Below are positions 34,240 to 45,215 of a DNA stretch of 64,000 nucleotides, piece after piece (the stretch's first letter is position 1; each line of letters begins with the position of its first letter). This DNA comes from Dipteris shenzhenensis (Eukaryota > Polypodiophyta > Polypodiopsida > Gleicheniales): the NCBI GenBank assembly GCA_047967505.1, contig CM106539.1; one strand, given 5' to 3'. The notes beneath the pieces were generated by a model, which was not told where the DNA came from, did no database searches, and saw nothing but the letters and a program-made list of their open reading frames with translations. Position numbers and translations under genes: made by a program.

Positions 34240-34410
34240 AATCGTCTGTATGTACGATGGGTTTTAAAAGGTTGCCAAACTTGTTAATGGTCGGTGTATA
34301 CCAACTTATAAGGTCTGTATATACCTACTCTAAGACGCTTTCCTATACCGACCTTTTACAGAGAGTGTTTTTTCCCATACTGACCTTTAAAGAGGGTGTT
34401 TCCCAATGAT
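34240..34410 (+). repeat. ggtcggtata motif cluster, candidate CACTA 3' subterminal zone
   Basis: At least four versions of ggtcggtata or its complement: aatggtcggtgtatacc, aaggtctgtatatacc, cctataccgacctttta and catactgaccttta. The cluster lies just beyond the C-terminal coding end of CACTA copy 2, where subterminal repeats would be expected. Confidence 0.45.
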
Positions 34411-34448
34411 ATTTTTTTTTCTTTTCAGACATGTTTGGTCCTTTGAAA

Positions 34449-36741
34449 GAATAAAAATACAAGAGCATGTACATCAAGTTTGAAGCTCATAAATTCATGT
34501 CTAAGTTTGAGATGAAAAAAATCAATCCAAACCATTTACATCAATGGCTTCATCCAAGTCCTATGGGCTAAACAAGTCTATCTCCAACTCTATACCGAGT
34601 TGATCTCCTATATCATCATACTCTGGCATCGTAGGTTCACCTAAGACTTGATCTTGTAATTCCCCTTCTTCTTGATTGTCATATTCTTCCTCAATATCAT
34701 GATCTCCATTTTCCTCCCGTACCATGTCATTATGTGCATCTTCCTCTTGGCTCATATTATGATCTTCATTTTCTTTGCTAGATCCATCTGGGATCCAGCA
34801 TTGGTAGTGGCATGTTTGTATCCACATCTCTATCTTCAAAAATTTGTTTACTTTGTGGTGCAACTTGGATCACGTACCACCATCTTGGATCAGAATGCTC
34901 TGGATGAAAAACCACCTATATTGAAGATGGCTATCAAATGCCATCAATTATATGAATTTATGCTTAAGTACATGTACCAATTGATCTTAAAGAGTGAAAG
35001 CATTCAATTAATTAAATCATTAGTATGCACCTTATCAGAATTCTTGAGAAGAACAAAAGTATTACTTTCATCGGTCCAGAGTTTAGTGGAGTCTATCACA
35101 AAAAAACCACTACTGTGTTTCCTCACTGTGCATGGGGACCATTGTAAATAGTTTTAAACCATTTTACATCAAGAATGAAAATACGTGGTGCAACTTGGAT
35201 CATTTACCACCATCTTGGATCAGAACGATCTGGATGAAAAACCACCTATATTGAAGCTGGGTGTCAAATGCCATCAATTGTATGAATTTATGCTTAAGTA
35301 CATGTACCAATTGATCTTAAAAAACAAAAGCATTCGATTCATTAAATCATTAGTATGCACCTACTCACAATGCTCGGGAAGAACAAAAGTATTACTTTTA
35401 TCGATCTAGAGTTTAGGTCTAGAGTTTAGTGGAGTCTATCGCAAAGAAACCACCACTGTCTTTCCTCACTGTAACATGGGGACCATTGTAAATAGTTTAA
35501 AACCATTTTACATCAAGAATGAAAATACTAAATCATCTGAAATCAATTTCATAGATTTTGTGTATGGTCTCACAATAATCCAACTGTGAGGAGAGAAGAT
35601 TGGTATCCGAAGCACTTGCTCAGCTATCGTGTGTGAAGTTAGCCATGACTCCACAATCATATGTGATTGTCTTTGAATCGATGCATTCCATACAAAAATG
35701 TCGTCCATATGACCCTAATGAACTGTACTTTTTGTACTGCAAAAAGGCATCATTAAAACAATGAGAATAAAAATACAAGAGCATGTACATCAAGTTTGAA
35801 GCTCGTATATTCATGTCTAAGCTCAAGACCATTTACATCAATGGCTTCATCCTGAGCCAAGTCTTATGCGCTAAACAAGTCTATCTCCAACTCTATATAC
35901 TGAGTTGATCTCCTATATCATCATCGTACTCTGGCATCATACATTCACCTAAGACTTGATCTTGTAATTTCCTAAGACTTGATCTCCCATACAATGTCAT
36001 TATGTGTAGCTTTCTCTTGGCTCATATTGTGACCTTCATCTTCTTTGCTAGATCCATCTGGGATCCGACATTGGTAGTGGCATGTTTGTATCCACATCTC
36101 TATCTTCAAAAATTTGTTTACTTTGTGGTGCAACTTGGATCATGTACCACCATCTTGGATCAGAATGATCTGGATGAAAAACCACATATATCGAAGATGG
36201 GTGTCAAATGCCATCAATTATATGAATTTATGCTTAAGTACATGTACCGATTGATCTTAAAAAGTGAAAGCATTCGATTAATTAAATCATTAGTATGCAC
36301 CTTCTCACAATGCTCGGGAAGAACAAAAGTATCACTTTCATCGGTCCAGAGTTTACTAGAGTCTATTGCAAACAAACCACTACTGTCTTTCCTCACTATG
36401 CATGGGGACCGTTGTAAATAGTTTTAAACCATTTTACATCAAGAATGAAAATACGTGGAGTAACTTGGATCATTTACCACCATCTTGGATCAGAACAATC
36501 TAGATGAAAAACCACCTATATTAAAGATGAGTGTCACATGCCATCAATTCTATGAATTTATGCTTAAGTACATGTACCAATTGATCTTAAAAAATAAAAG
36601 CATTCATTTAATTAAATCATTAGTATGCACCTACTCACAATGCTCGAGAAGAACAAAAGTATCACTTTTATCGGTCTAGAGTTTAGTGGAGTCTATCGCA
36701 AAGAAACACCACTATCTTTCCTCACTGTAGCATGGGGACCG
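34449..36741 (-). pseudogene. CACTA copy 2: TNP2 C-terminus and DUF4216, tandemly duplicated
   Basis: The minus strand encodes the acidic tail (EEGELQDQVLGEPTMPEYDDIGDQLGIELEIDLF, 34561-34700). DUF4216 pieces follow, broken by stops (DYCETIHKIYEIDFR, FSIFILDVKWF, DTFVLPEHCEKVH). A 1315-bp unit is duplicated: gaataaaaatacaagagc occurs at 34449 and 35764. Within each large unit a 330-bp DUF4216 segment is itself doubled: gtggtgcaac starts at 34855 and 35185, then 36125 and 36455 (the last copy reads gtggagtaac). The second large unit is interrupted by the LTR element 36742-39161. Confidence 0.8.
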
Positions 36742-37030
36742 CGTTGGAACACTGAAAGGAAAGAGTAGAGTGGACACAAAATCAGAATACTTGCTTATAG
36801 AATGAAGAAGAAAGAGGTCCTTAAGTAGGCACCTCATACAAGGTCACTGACATCACTGATGACCTCAAAGCTCCACAATCATCTCCTCAATCTGCTCCTA
36901 GATTCTCTCAATCATCCTATGTGGCTTTTTCACCACCTAACTGTGCTTGTGGGCACCTAACTGTGCCTCTAGCACTCACACATAGAAACATAAGGTGTGC
37001 CTGAGGCATACACCTTGAGATATCCCAACA
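36742..37030 (-). repeat. 3' LTR of gag-only element
   Basis: 289 bp, same length as the other LTR, about 99% identical. It begins cgttggaacactg on the plus strand where the other copy has tgttggaacactg. Confidence 0.95.
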
Positions 37031-37411
37031 AACCCCCCCTCAAGGGAATGCCTCAAGCTATGTCAAGGATACATCTAGTCTCATAGTTTCTCATGCCATC
37101 TCATGGTGGTCAAGGATAAATCTATGGCTAGGTTCTCATGCTAGCAAGGGTTCCCTTGGGTGTAAGGTAAACAGAAAGGGATACAAACAGACCTTCCAAT
37201 GATTATCTCTCCTACATGTACATGCACACAATGTCTGTAGGAGGTACCATGGAACAAACATACACATGGCCTACATCATAAGGTGACCAGAGGTGTTTAC
37301 AAAACACACAAAACACAACACACAATAATTTATTTTCATTCATTTTGGAGGACTATCCAGGCTGAGTACCTTGACATAAAAAGAGAGATCTGGAGCATAC
37401 ATAGAGATGAT

Positions 37412-38314
37412 TTAAAATGCATAATCTTCAAAGGATGCCTCATCTTGTGGAGGCTCATTCACTATAAGTAGATTTGCATTTTCTGTCTTTGCTTTGGCTC
37501 TGCAGAACTTCTCACTATGGTTGTTTTTGCCACAGTGCTTACATGGATTAACTTTGAAGCAGTCCTTTGAAAGGTGATTTGTCTTTCCACAGTGATTGCA
37601 AGGAGAGTACTTGCCCTTCTGGAATTTCATAACATAAGCAGTGTCATTGCCTTTCCTTAACTCCATGTGTCTTTCTTCTTCTTGGAGAGCTGAGATAATG
37701 CCTTCAAGGTTTGGATTGGGAAGATTCTTCAAAGTGCTTACAATGTGATCAAAGCTTTCAGGCATACTCTTAAGTAGTACTGCCATAGCATCATCAGGGG
37801 TGATAGGAGAGTTGATAGAAGCTAACTGAGTCATAAGACTCCGCATATAGTTGACATGGGCAGCTAAAGTAGTATCACTTGCCATCTTTAATTCAAAGAA
37901 AGAGATTTTAAGTGATAGTTTAGAAATATGAGAGCTTGCACCAAAAATCAAATCTAGCTTCTGCCATGCTTCCGATGGAGACTCCAAGTCAGATATATGA
38001 TGTATGTAATCATCACCCAAAGCTAAAGCAATTATACCATATGCTTTTTCTTCTCTTGCTGGATCCCTTGCCGGTCGTGTCGGAGCTGAAGATTCTCCAG
38101 CATTTGAGGCCGTAGAAGAAGCGGTAGAAGTAGGTTTGACAAGTCCCCATAAGTTCTCCCGCATCAATGCAAATTTTACCTTCATTTGCCATGTATGGAA
38201 GCCCTTTCCATTGAACTTCTCAAGATTATATAAGGTAGCCACGAGAGGGTCTAACCCAGATATTGGGCAGTGTCTATCTCTCTTACAAGGCAAAAAGAAC
38301 TGAAAGACTTCCAA
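37412..38314 (-). CDS. Copia-type Gag (UBN2 family) with two zinc knuckles
   Basis: An intact frame of about 300 codons. It encodes LEKFNGKGFHTWQMKVKFALMRENLW (gag_pre/UBN2 start, residues 31-56) and AYGIIALALGDDYIHHI. SPSEAWQKLDLIFG and FDHIVSTLKNLP follow, then two CCHC knuckles near the C-terminus: CNHCGKTNHLSKDC and CKHCGKNNHSEKFC. The product would form the retrotransposon particle. There is no in-frame ATG upstream before a stop, and the first ATG is within TWQMK. The start is thus unresolved (alternative initiation, splicing or a lost ATG). Confidence 0.88.
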   Translation of the reverse strand: MEVFQFFLPCKRDRHCPISGLDPLVATLYNLEKFNGKGFHTWQMKVKFALMRENLWGLVKPTSTASSTASNAGESSAPTRPARDPAREEKAYGIIALALGDDYIHHISDLESPSEAWQKLDLIFGASSHISKLSLKISFFELKMASDTTLAAHVNYMRSLMTQLASINSPITPDDAMAVLLKSMPESFDHIVSTLKNLPNPNLEGIISALQEEERHMELRKGNDTAYVMKFQKGKYSPCNHCGKTNHLSKDCFKVNPCKHCGKNNHSEKFCRAKAKTENANLLIVNEPPQDEASFEDYAF

Positions 38315-38872
38315 AATATGAGCACTTAATGTAGCAAATAGTAGTGACTAGATTTCAAACAATGATGCTTCTTCTTACATGCTTCATAGAAGTGGATGAA
38401 ATAAACATTTTCCAATCAAAACCAGGTCTAGCAAGTCAAAACAAAACTGAATCCACACTTGTACTGAAGTTATTGAAAGCTTTAAAAAACCAGAAATGCT
38501 AGAGTAGCATTTTATGTAGCATCATCTTCAAAAACTTGTCCAAAACTGTCAAAATTGAAAAGCTGAACTTGGAGGGCTTGTAGCTCACTCTTCAAAGCAA
38601 GGAAAAGAGGGCTTTCTGAATCAAAAGAAAGCTCATATACCAGAGAAGGTCCAGCACAGAGGTTGGACGAAATGGTGCGCACTTTTGCCCGGGAGAGTTG
38701 CTACAGTCTGAAACTGAGTTTTGACGATTTCTCCCTCGTTACTGAACCAAATGACCTGAAAAATGGCTCAAAATCTTCGTCTTGAGGTCGCCCATCTACT
38801 CCTAAGAGGGCTCAGGCAATGGTGGAGTATGCAGGGAGTATTGAGCAACAGAAGAAATTCGCTCTGATACCA

Positions 38873-39161
38873 TGTTGGAACACTGAAAGGAAAGAGTAGA
38901 GTGGACACAAAATCAGAATACTTGCTTATAGAATGAAGAAGAAAGAGGTCCTTAAGTAGGCACCTCATACAAGGTCACTGACATCACTGATGACCTCAAA
39001 GCTCCACAATCATCTCCTCAATCTGCTCCTAGATTCTCTCAATCATCCTATGTGGCTTTTCCACCACCTAACTGTGCTTGTGGGCACCTAACTGTGCCTC
39101 TAGCACTCACACATAGAAACATAAGGTGTGCTTGAGGCATACACCTTGAGATATCCCAACA
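38873..39161 (-). repeat. 5' LTR of gag-only element
   Basis: 289 bp, adjacent to the primer-binding site. It ends atatcccaaca before target duplication gaccg. Confidence 0.95.
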
Positions 39162-41329
39162 GACCGTTGTAAATAGTTTAAAACCATTTTACATCAAGAA
39201 TGAAAATACTAAATCATCTGAAATCAATTTCATAGATTTTGTGTATGGTCTCACAATAATCCAACTACAAGGAGAGAAGATTGGTATTCGAAGCACTTGT
39301 TCAACTATCTTGTGTGAAGTTAGCCATGACTCCACAATCATATGTGGCTCTCTTTGAATCGATGCATTCTAGCAAAAATATCGTCCATATGACCATAATG
39401 CATGTACTTTTTGTACTACAAAAGAGCATCATTAAAACAATGAGGATGCATCTATTTTATAGCGTATATTGCCATAAATAGCTTAATTACATCAAGAGGT
39501 AAGAAACTTACATACATCATACATCCATATGATAAATCTCGCTTGCACTCATTTATTGTCTCTCCATCGTGTTTGGCTTTACATAGGGTCACTTGTAGCC
39601 AATCAAGTGACATGTGAGTGGGGAGAAGGGTGAGATCCCATGGATATGGTTGTGCCCGCCTCCTGTGCATGACTTTGAATCTCATCCCTGCATTTATTCT
39701 TTCTGCTTTTGCCACTTCATATCTCTCAGTCCTTCTGCATCTCCTTGCTATTGAGGATACAAAACTTATTGAATTTCTCCATTTTCTCTTTGATCATCTT
39801 TCTTTCAATCCCTTTTCCTTGGGAACCTTGCCAACGATGCAATCATCATCCTTGTAATGCCAAGCCTGTGGCATATTAGGATCCATGGATGCAAGAAACT
39901 TCGTGACATATACTAATTACTCTTGCACAAGCTATCCCTCTACCATGCTTGCTTCCAATTTGGCTCTCTGCCTTACAAATCCCTTCAAAGTTTTCATAAA
40001 CCACTTGAGAAAAAACATTGACCAGGTACCTGCAATGGCCACCTCATCAACTTTGTGCACAAGCAAGCGCACTTGAGTTGTCATAATGCTCGAGGGAATG
40101 TGCTTCTCAAGCATGCATACGGCTTCGATGAAGTCCACCCAAAGTCCACCCTAGCCTTCTCGATGCTCGACATGGAGATCTCTTTTTGAGATATCCATCT
40201 ATTTCACGTGCCCATGTAAGATTCATAATCTTTCAACAAATTATTCAACTTAAATTGAAGAAAAAGTAATCAATGTGAGTTGATAGTAAGCATACCTCAC
40301 AATACCACTGATCTTGAATATAGCATTTCTAACATCTTCTTGTAAGCACCCTTTCACTTTAATTGGGAGGATGAACTATCCAAGCAACAAAGAAGTCATG
40401 CCAATAATATTACATAATCATAATTACACTAACGCATCACGATTATTGGTACACTAATTCCTATAGCATAGGATATCTATAAGACCTTGTGCCAATCATG
40501 GGGCTTGAGACCACTAAGATTATTGTCCTTTGAAAATGCTCCTTTCAAGAAATGCATGTACCTTGTGAGTGTTCAAAAAGAGGCAATGTCTGCCTTGATT
40601 GCTGCCTCCTCTCTCTTGGAGAGGATCCATGTTGCTTTTGGGAGGACAACTTTACGACCACACACTTGGGGCCACAAATGAGGCATCCTATCCATAGCTT
40701 GCAAGTCTTCTCGCACTCCTCTTGAGTCTTTATCAATCACTAACCAAGTGTGCCCAAATAGTAGCCCCCACATTCTTGAAGATATGTATGGGGTCCAAGA
40801 GATGATTGATTTGTAATTGAGCCCAATAAGGAAGCTCGTGAAAGATGGATAGCCTCTTCATACCAAGAGGAGGCTCCTCTCCATTTACCCTCCAAGCCTG
40901 AATCCAATCACTTGCATTCAAATATGGTGGTGGTGGATCAAGCTGACCTTCAGGCACAAGATGGTCCATTGGAAGGTATCGAGCATGACCTTCATAAACC
41001 ATTTTCCTCATATGTTTGGAGTGTCGTGCAAGCGCACTCAAACCCTTCCCACAAATAAGACAAGCATGGTACCCACTTATTGCAAGTCCTACATGCATGC
41101 ATGAATGTGTTAGTATAAGACTTTCTCTAGAAAGAGAGTAATAAAAGTATCATTATACATGTGAAGATACAACCGCGTACCTGTGCACTCTCCATATCCT
41201 AGGTAGTTATGCATGGTTCACATCAAGATCCCCCTGACCAAAATGTCATTGGTATGTCTAGGAGATTTGGAAATATCAAAGACCAGTATGCCTCTCCATA
41301 AGATTTGTAACTCTATCAAAGGTGCCATG
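39162..41329 (-). pseudogene. CACTA copy 2: TNP2 central part and DUF4218
   Basis: Read leftwards: GLAISGYHACLICGKGLSALARHSKHMRKMVYEGHARYLPMDHL (40733-41098), LPYWAQLQINHLLDPIHIFKNVGATIW, LPKATWILSKREEA (40573-40773), then DUF4218 (TTQVRLLVHKVDEVAIAGT, MKTLKGFVRQRAKLEASMVEG, 39932-40138). The linker follows (MEKFNKFCILNSKEMQK...RFKVMHRRRAQPYPWDLTLLPTHMSLDWL, 39452-39780), then DUF4216 (39162-39450). The N-terminal side is cut at 41329 by copia element A. The missing neighbour sequence is now at 48120-48249 in the opposite orientation. Confidence 0.85.
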
Positions 41330-41670
41330 TGTTGAGATATCGAGCTCCGCCAGGGTGACCGTTGTGCATTTATGTCACCGACTTGTTAGCTACAGATGCA
41401 GTTGGTACACCGTCCACGAATAATAAATGGATGACAACTATCCTTATGTACTCTAGTTCGTGGCTCACTTAGTATGCCACCTTAGTTAGGTGAGTTTGGT
41501 TTGAGACCCACATATAGGGTTCTTCTATTCTTTTGTACTAGAGTTCTTTTGGCTTACACAACTAAGGAGAGGAAAACTATTTTCAGCCTCCACTTTTGTG
41601 TGTATTCACCCATTGTGTATGTGAGAAAGTCGCAAGTGAGCTTCCTTCCTTCTCTCCCACTATCTTCACA
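41330..41670 (+). repeat. Copia A left (5') LTR, subtype 1
   Basis: 341 bp, TGTTGAGATATCGAG...CTTCACA. Diagnostic bases ccttatGtactctagttCgtgg, gttaggtgag, ctattcttttgtactagag, ggcttacacaactaaggag and gaaagtcgcaag match the left LTR of element B, not the right LTR of A. Confidence 0.92.
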
Positions 41671-42084
41671 TGGTATCAGAGCCTAGTTCATGGTAAGGAG
41701 CTCAAGAAAGCAAACCAAGTTCATGGTGTCCTAGTAAGAGGACCAGTGTTGCTTTCCTTTTTCGAGTTTGGGAGTAAATCTCTATAGGTAGCACAGCTCG
41801 AAGTGCAAGAGTGCACTGTCTCAGATTGAGAAGCACTTCGTGGTGTGGCGAGAAGGCAGTATATGCTACGGACAATTGCAAAGCCCTCGGTGACTTTATT
41901 TTTCTGATTCAAGGCCATTTTGGGGCCTGTTTTGAAGGTGGAAGTTCTTCGCAGGCATTCAAAAAAAGGCCCTGCTTTTGCTGTGCGACCACTGCTCTAT
42001 AGGTTGGTGAAAAGTTGTCGCAGAAATTGCATTGTATGCCTGTGTGCAGAGATATTGGGAGTTACAGAATCATCCTTATTGCTT

Positions 42085-43837
42085 GTTCATTGTTACACCT
42101 GGAGTAAGGAAGACCAGGGATGTTTTGAGAGCACCTGGAAGTGAGCATATTTTACGCAGGTCTACCAAGGTTAGGTATCTTGTGGATAGGCTGAAATATG
42201 ATGGATTTACAGCCATTCACTATGCCTATATGGTCAAAGTGATGCAAGAACTAGAACCCACTTCTTTTGAGCAAGCCATGGGAAATGAAAAATGGGAGAA
42301 AGCCATGGATGAAGAAATGGATGCCTTGGAAGCAAATGCTACATGGGAATTGGTGCCTTTGCCTAAAGACAAGAATGTAATTGGCTATAAGTGGGTTTAT
42401 AAGATCAAGCACAATGCAGATGGTTCTGTGAATAGATACAAGGCAAGATTAGTTATCAAGGGGTATGCACATACATATGGCATTGATTATGAAGAAACTT
42501 TCAGTCCGATTGCAAGGATGGCAACCGTAAGAGCAGCCATTGCTATGGCTGCATCAAAGGGATGGTCTTTACATCAGATGGATGTAAAGAATGCCTCTTG
42601 CATGGTGATTTGCAAGAAGAGGTCTTTATGGAGCAGCCACTAGGTTATGTTCATGCTCTTCATCTTGAGTTTGTTTGCAGGTTGAAGAAAGCCTTGTATG
42701 GCTTGAAGCAAGCACCTAGAGCATGGTCTGACAAGATAGGACAGTATCTTGTCACTATTGGCTTTTAGATTTTAAGGCAGATTTCTCACTCTATGTGAGA
42801 AGAACAGAGAAAGGTATTATGCTGCTTGTCATTTATGTTGATGATTTGATCATCACAGGTGATAGTGATGAAGATATCCTTCATGTGAAAATGCTATTGA
42901 GGTAGAAGTTTGAGATGAAGGATTTGGGAGAGCTGCGTTATTTCTTGGGCATTGAGGTGATTAGATCACTAAGTGGAATATAGCTCTTGCAGAGGCAGTA
43001 TGGATTGGACATGCTATCCAAATATGGAATGACAGGCTGTAAGCCTATTTCAGTTCCTTTGGAGCAAAATGTGAAGCTGAGCACAAATGCAGGTGAGCTT
43101 TTGGAAGACCCTACTATGTACAGACGCATAGTAGGAAGTTTGATTTATATGACTATTACTAGGCCAGATCTAAGCTATCCTATTGGATTGGTAAGTCAAT
43201 TTATGCAGGCTCCAAGGAAACCGCATTTGGATGCGGCTAGACGCATACTCAGGTATGTGAAGTCCACATTGCAATATGGACTATTTTATGAGGCTGGGGT
43301 TAAGATATATAGTTGCATGGATACACTGATGCTGATTGGGCTGGTAGTATTTCTGATAGACGATCTACCAGTGGATATGTGTTCTCTTTTAGGAGTGCTG
43401 CAGTCACTTGGAGCAGCAAGAAACAGCCTACAGTTGCCTTGTCGAGCATAGAGGCTGAGTACAGGGGTGCAGCAATGGCTGCATGTGAGGTAGCTTGGTT
43501 GCATAAGCTACCTTATGATATGCATCATTCTACAGATGGGCTAGTTGTCATTTATTGTGACAACATGAGCAGTATACACTTGGCAAATAACCCAGTCTTT
43601 CATGCTAAAACAAAGCACATTGAGGTGCATTATCACTATGTGTGGGAGAAGGTTTTACTAGGTCTTATTGATCTAGCTTATGTCAGCACAGAGGATCAGG
43701 TAGCTGACATATTCACGAAGGCATTAAGCACAGAGAAGCTGCGCAAGTTCAGAGACTTGCTTGGTGTGCAAGAATTGGGATTGAGCTCGAGGGGGAGTGT
43801 TGAGATATCGAGCTCCACTCACGATATGCCAAGGTGA
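42085..43837 (+). pseudogene. Copia A reverse transcriptase and RNase H
   Basis: Reads PTSFEQAMGNEKWEKAMDEEMDALEANATWELVPLP, GYKWVYKIKHNADGSVNRYKARLV and DYEETFSPIARMATVRAAIAMAA. After a frameshift near 42600 comes LKKALYGLKQAPRAW, then the catalytic YVDD box (VIYVDDLIITGD, about 42830). Then DLGELRYFLGIEV, RIVGSLIYMTITRPDLSY and, after another frameshift near 43310, the RNase H part (GYTDADWAGSISDRRSTSGYVF...SSIEAEYRG...YVSTEDQVADIFTKAL). Stops and at least three frameshifts make it inactive. The end overlaps the right LTR. Confidence 0.92.
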
Positions 43838-44149
43838 CCGTTGTGTATTTATGTCACCGACTTGTTAGCTGGAGATGCGGTTGGTACACCGCCCACGAAT
43901 AATAGCTGGACGACAGCTATCCTTATCTACTCTAGTTTGTGGCTCAATTCGTATGCCACCTTAGTTAGTTGAGTTTGGTTTGAGACCCACATATAGGGTT
44001 CTTCTATTTCTTTGTACTTGAGTTCTTTTGGCTTTCACAACTAAGAAGAGGAAAACTGTTTTCAGCCTCCACCTTTGTGTGTATTCCCCCATTGTGTATG
44101 TGAGAAAGCCACAAGTGAGACTCCTTCCCTCTCTCCCACTATCTTCACA
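43798..44149 (+). repeat. Copia A right (3') LTR, subtype 2
   Basis: 352 bp. Diagnostic bases ccttatCtactctagttTgtgg, gttagttgag, ctatttctttgtacttgag, ggctttcacaactaagaag and gaaagccacaag match the right LTR of element B (also 352 bp). Confidence 0.92.
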
Positions 44150-44980
44150 TGCACAGGTGGGTGCAACCATATCCATGGGATCTCACCCTTCTCCCCACTC
44201 ACATGTCACTTGATTGGCTAGAACTGACTCTACGTAAAGCCAAACACGATGGAGAGACAATAAATGAGTGCAAGCGAGAGTTATCATCTGGATGTATGAT
44301 GTATGTAAGTTTCTTACCTCTTGATGTAATTAAGTTATTTGTGGCAATATACGCTATAAAATAGATGCATCCTCATTATCTTAATGAGGCTCTTTTGTAG
44401 TACAAAAAGTATAGTGCATTATGGTCATATGGACGATATTTTTGCTAGAATGTATCGATTCAAAGAGAGCCACATATGATTGTGGAGTCGGCTAACTTCA
44501 CACAAGATAGTTGAGCAAGTGCTTTGGATACCAATCTTCTCTCCTTGTCATTGGATTATTGTGAGACCATACACAATATCTATGTAATTGATTTTAGATG
44601 ATTTAGTATTTTCATTCTTGATGTAAAATGGTTTTAAACTATTTACAACAGTCCCCATGTTACAGTGAGGAAAGACAGTGGTGGTTTCTTTACAACAGTC
44701 CCCATGTTACAGTGAGGAAAGAGAGTGGTGGTTTCTTTGTGATAGACTCCACTAAACTCTAGACTGATAAAAGTGATACTTTTGTTCTTCTTGAGCATTG
44801 TGAGTAGGTGCATACTAATGATTTATTGAGGAAGAAGATGACGATCGAGAATCACCTGACTTTATTGAAGAAGGGAAATTACAAGATCAAGTCTTAGGTG
44901 AACGTATGATGCCAAAGTATGATGATGATATAGGAGATCAACTCAATATAGAGTTGGAGATAGACTTGTTTGGCACGTAG
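44150..44980 (+). pseudogene. CACTA copy 3 C-terminal part (inverted relative to rest)
   Basis: The plus strand encodes RWVQPYPWDLTLLPTHMSLDWLELTL, ECKRELSSGCMM, the DUF4216 stretch (DYCETIHNIYVIDFR, FSIFILDVKWF) and the acidic tail GKLQDQVLGERMMPKYDDDIGDQLNIELEIDLFGT, ending TAG at about 44979. A 50-bp tandem duplication (acagtccccatgttacagtgagg...) lies at about 44648-44747. It continues exactly the linker of copy 3, which stops at ...ARMRFRVMH at 52872 on the minus strand. Confidence 0.82.
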
Positions 44981-45029
44981 GACTTGGCTCAAGATGAAGC
45001 CATTGATGTAAATGGTCTTGATTTGTGAA

Positions 45030-45215
45030 AAAACACAAATTTCATTAATTTTGGACTCTGTAATGTCCAAATTCATTTTCATAAGTACTTTTGGATAAAA
45101 TTTTATTTAAAAACCACTATTGAAAAAAATAAATAAATATAAAAAAGTAATCCAATTTTGAGAGTTTTTTAAAGTAAATATAATTAAAATTGTGAAATTT
45201 AATGTAACATCTTAC
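45030..45215 (+). repeat. AT-rich repeat, copy 1
   Basis: atttcattaattttggact...tgtaatgtccaaattcatttt and gaaatttaatgtaacatcttacata are shared (roughly 80% by eye) with 55615-55815. Both border CACTA copy 3 coding sequence. Confidence 0.6.

Larger units (their letters stand above)
36742..39161 (-). mobile_element. Young gag-only LTR retrotransposon (TR-GAG type)
   Basis: The LTRs are 36742-37030 and 38873-39161, each 289 bp, differing at about three positions by eye. Termini are TGTTGG...CCAACA, with the first base of the left LTR now C. The 5-bp target duplication gaccg lies at 36737-36741 and 39162-39166. In the minus orientation a primer-binding site (TGGTATCAGAGCG, 38872-38860) abuts the 5' LTR, and a G-rich purine tract abuts the 3' LTR at about 37031-37045. 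The only gene is gag. Protease, integrase and reverse transcriptase are absent, so it needs enzymes from a copia-type helper. Confidence 0.95.
41330..44149 (+). mobile_element. Ty1/copia element A (chimeric, pol 3' half only)
   Basis: The left LTR is 41330-41670, followed by the primer-binding site TGGTATCAGAGCC (41671). The right LTR is 43798-44149, preceded by a purine tract (gagctcgagggggag). The two outer flanks do not match each other: ccatg on the left (41325-41329) and tgcac on the right (44150-44154). The two LTRs are also of different subtypes. Internally, the leader joins directly to a late pol region at about 42085, so gag, protease and integrase are missing. Confidence 0.92.
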
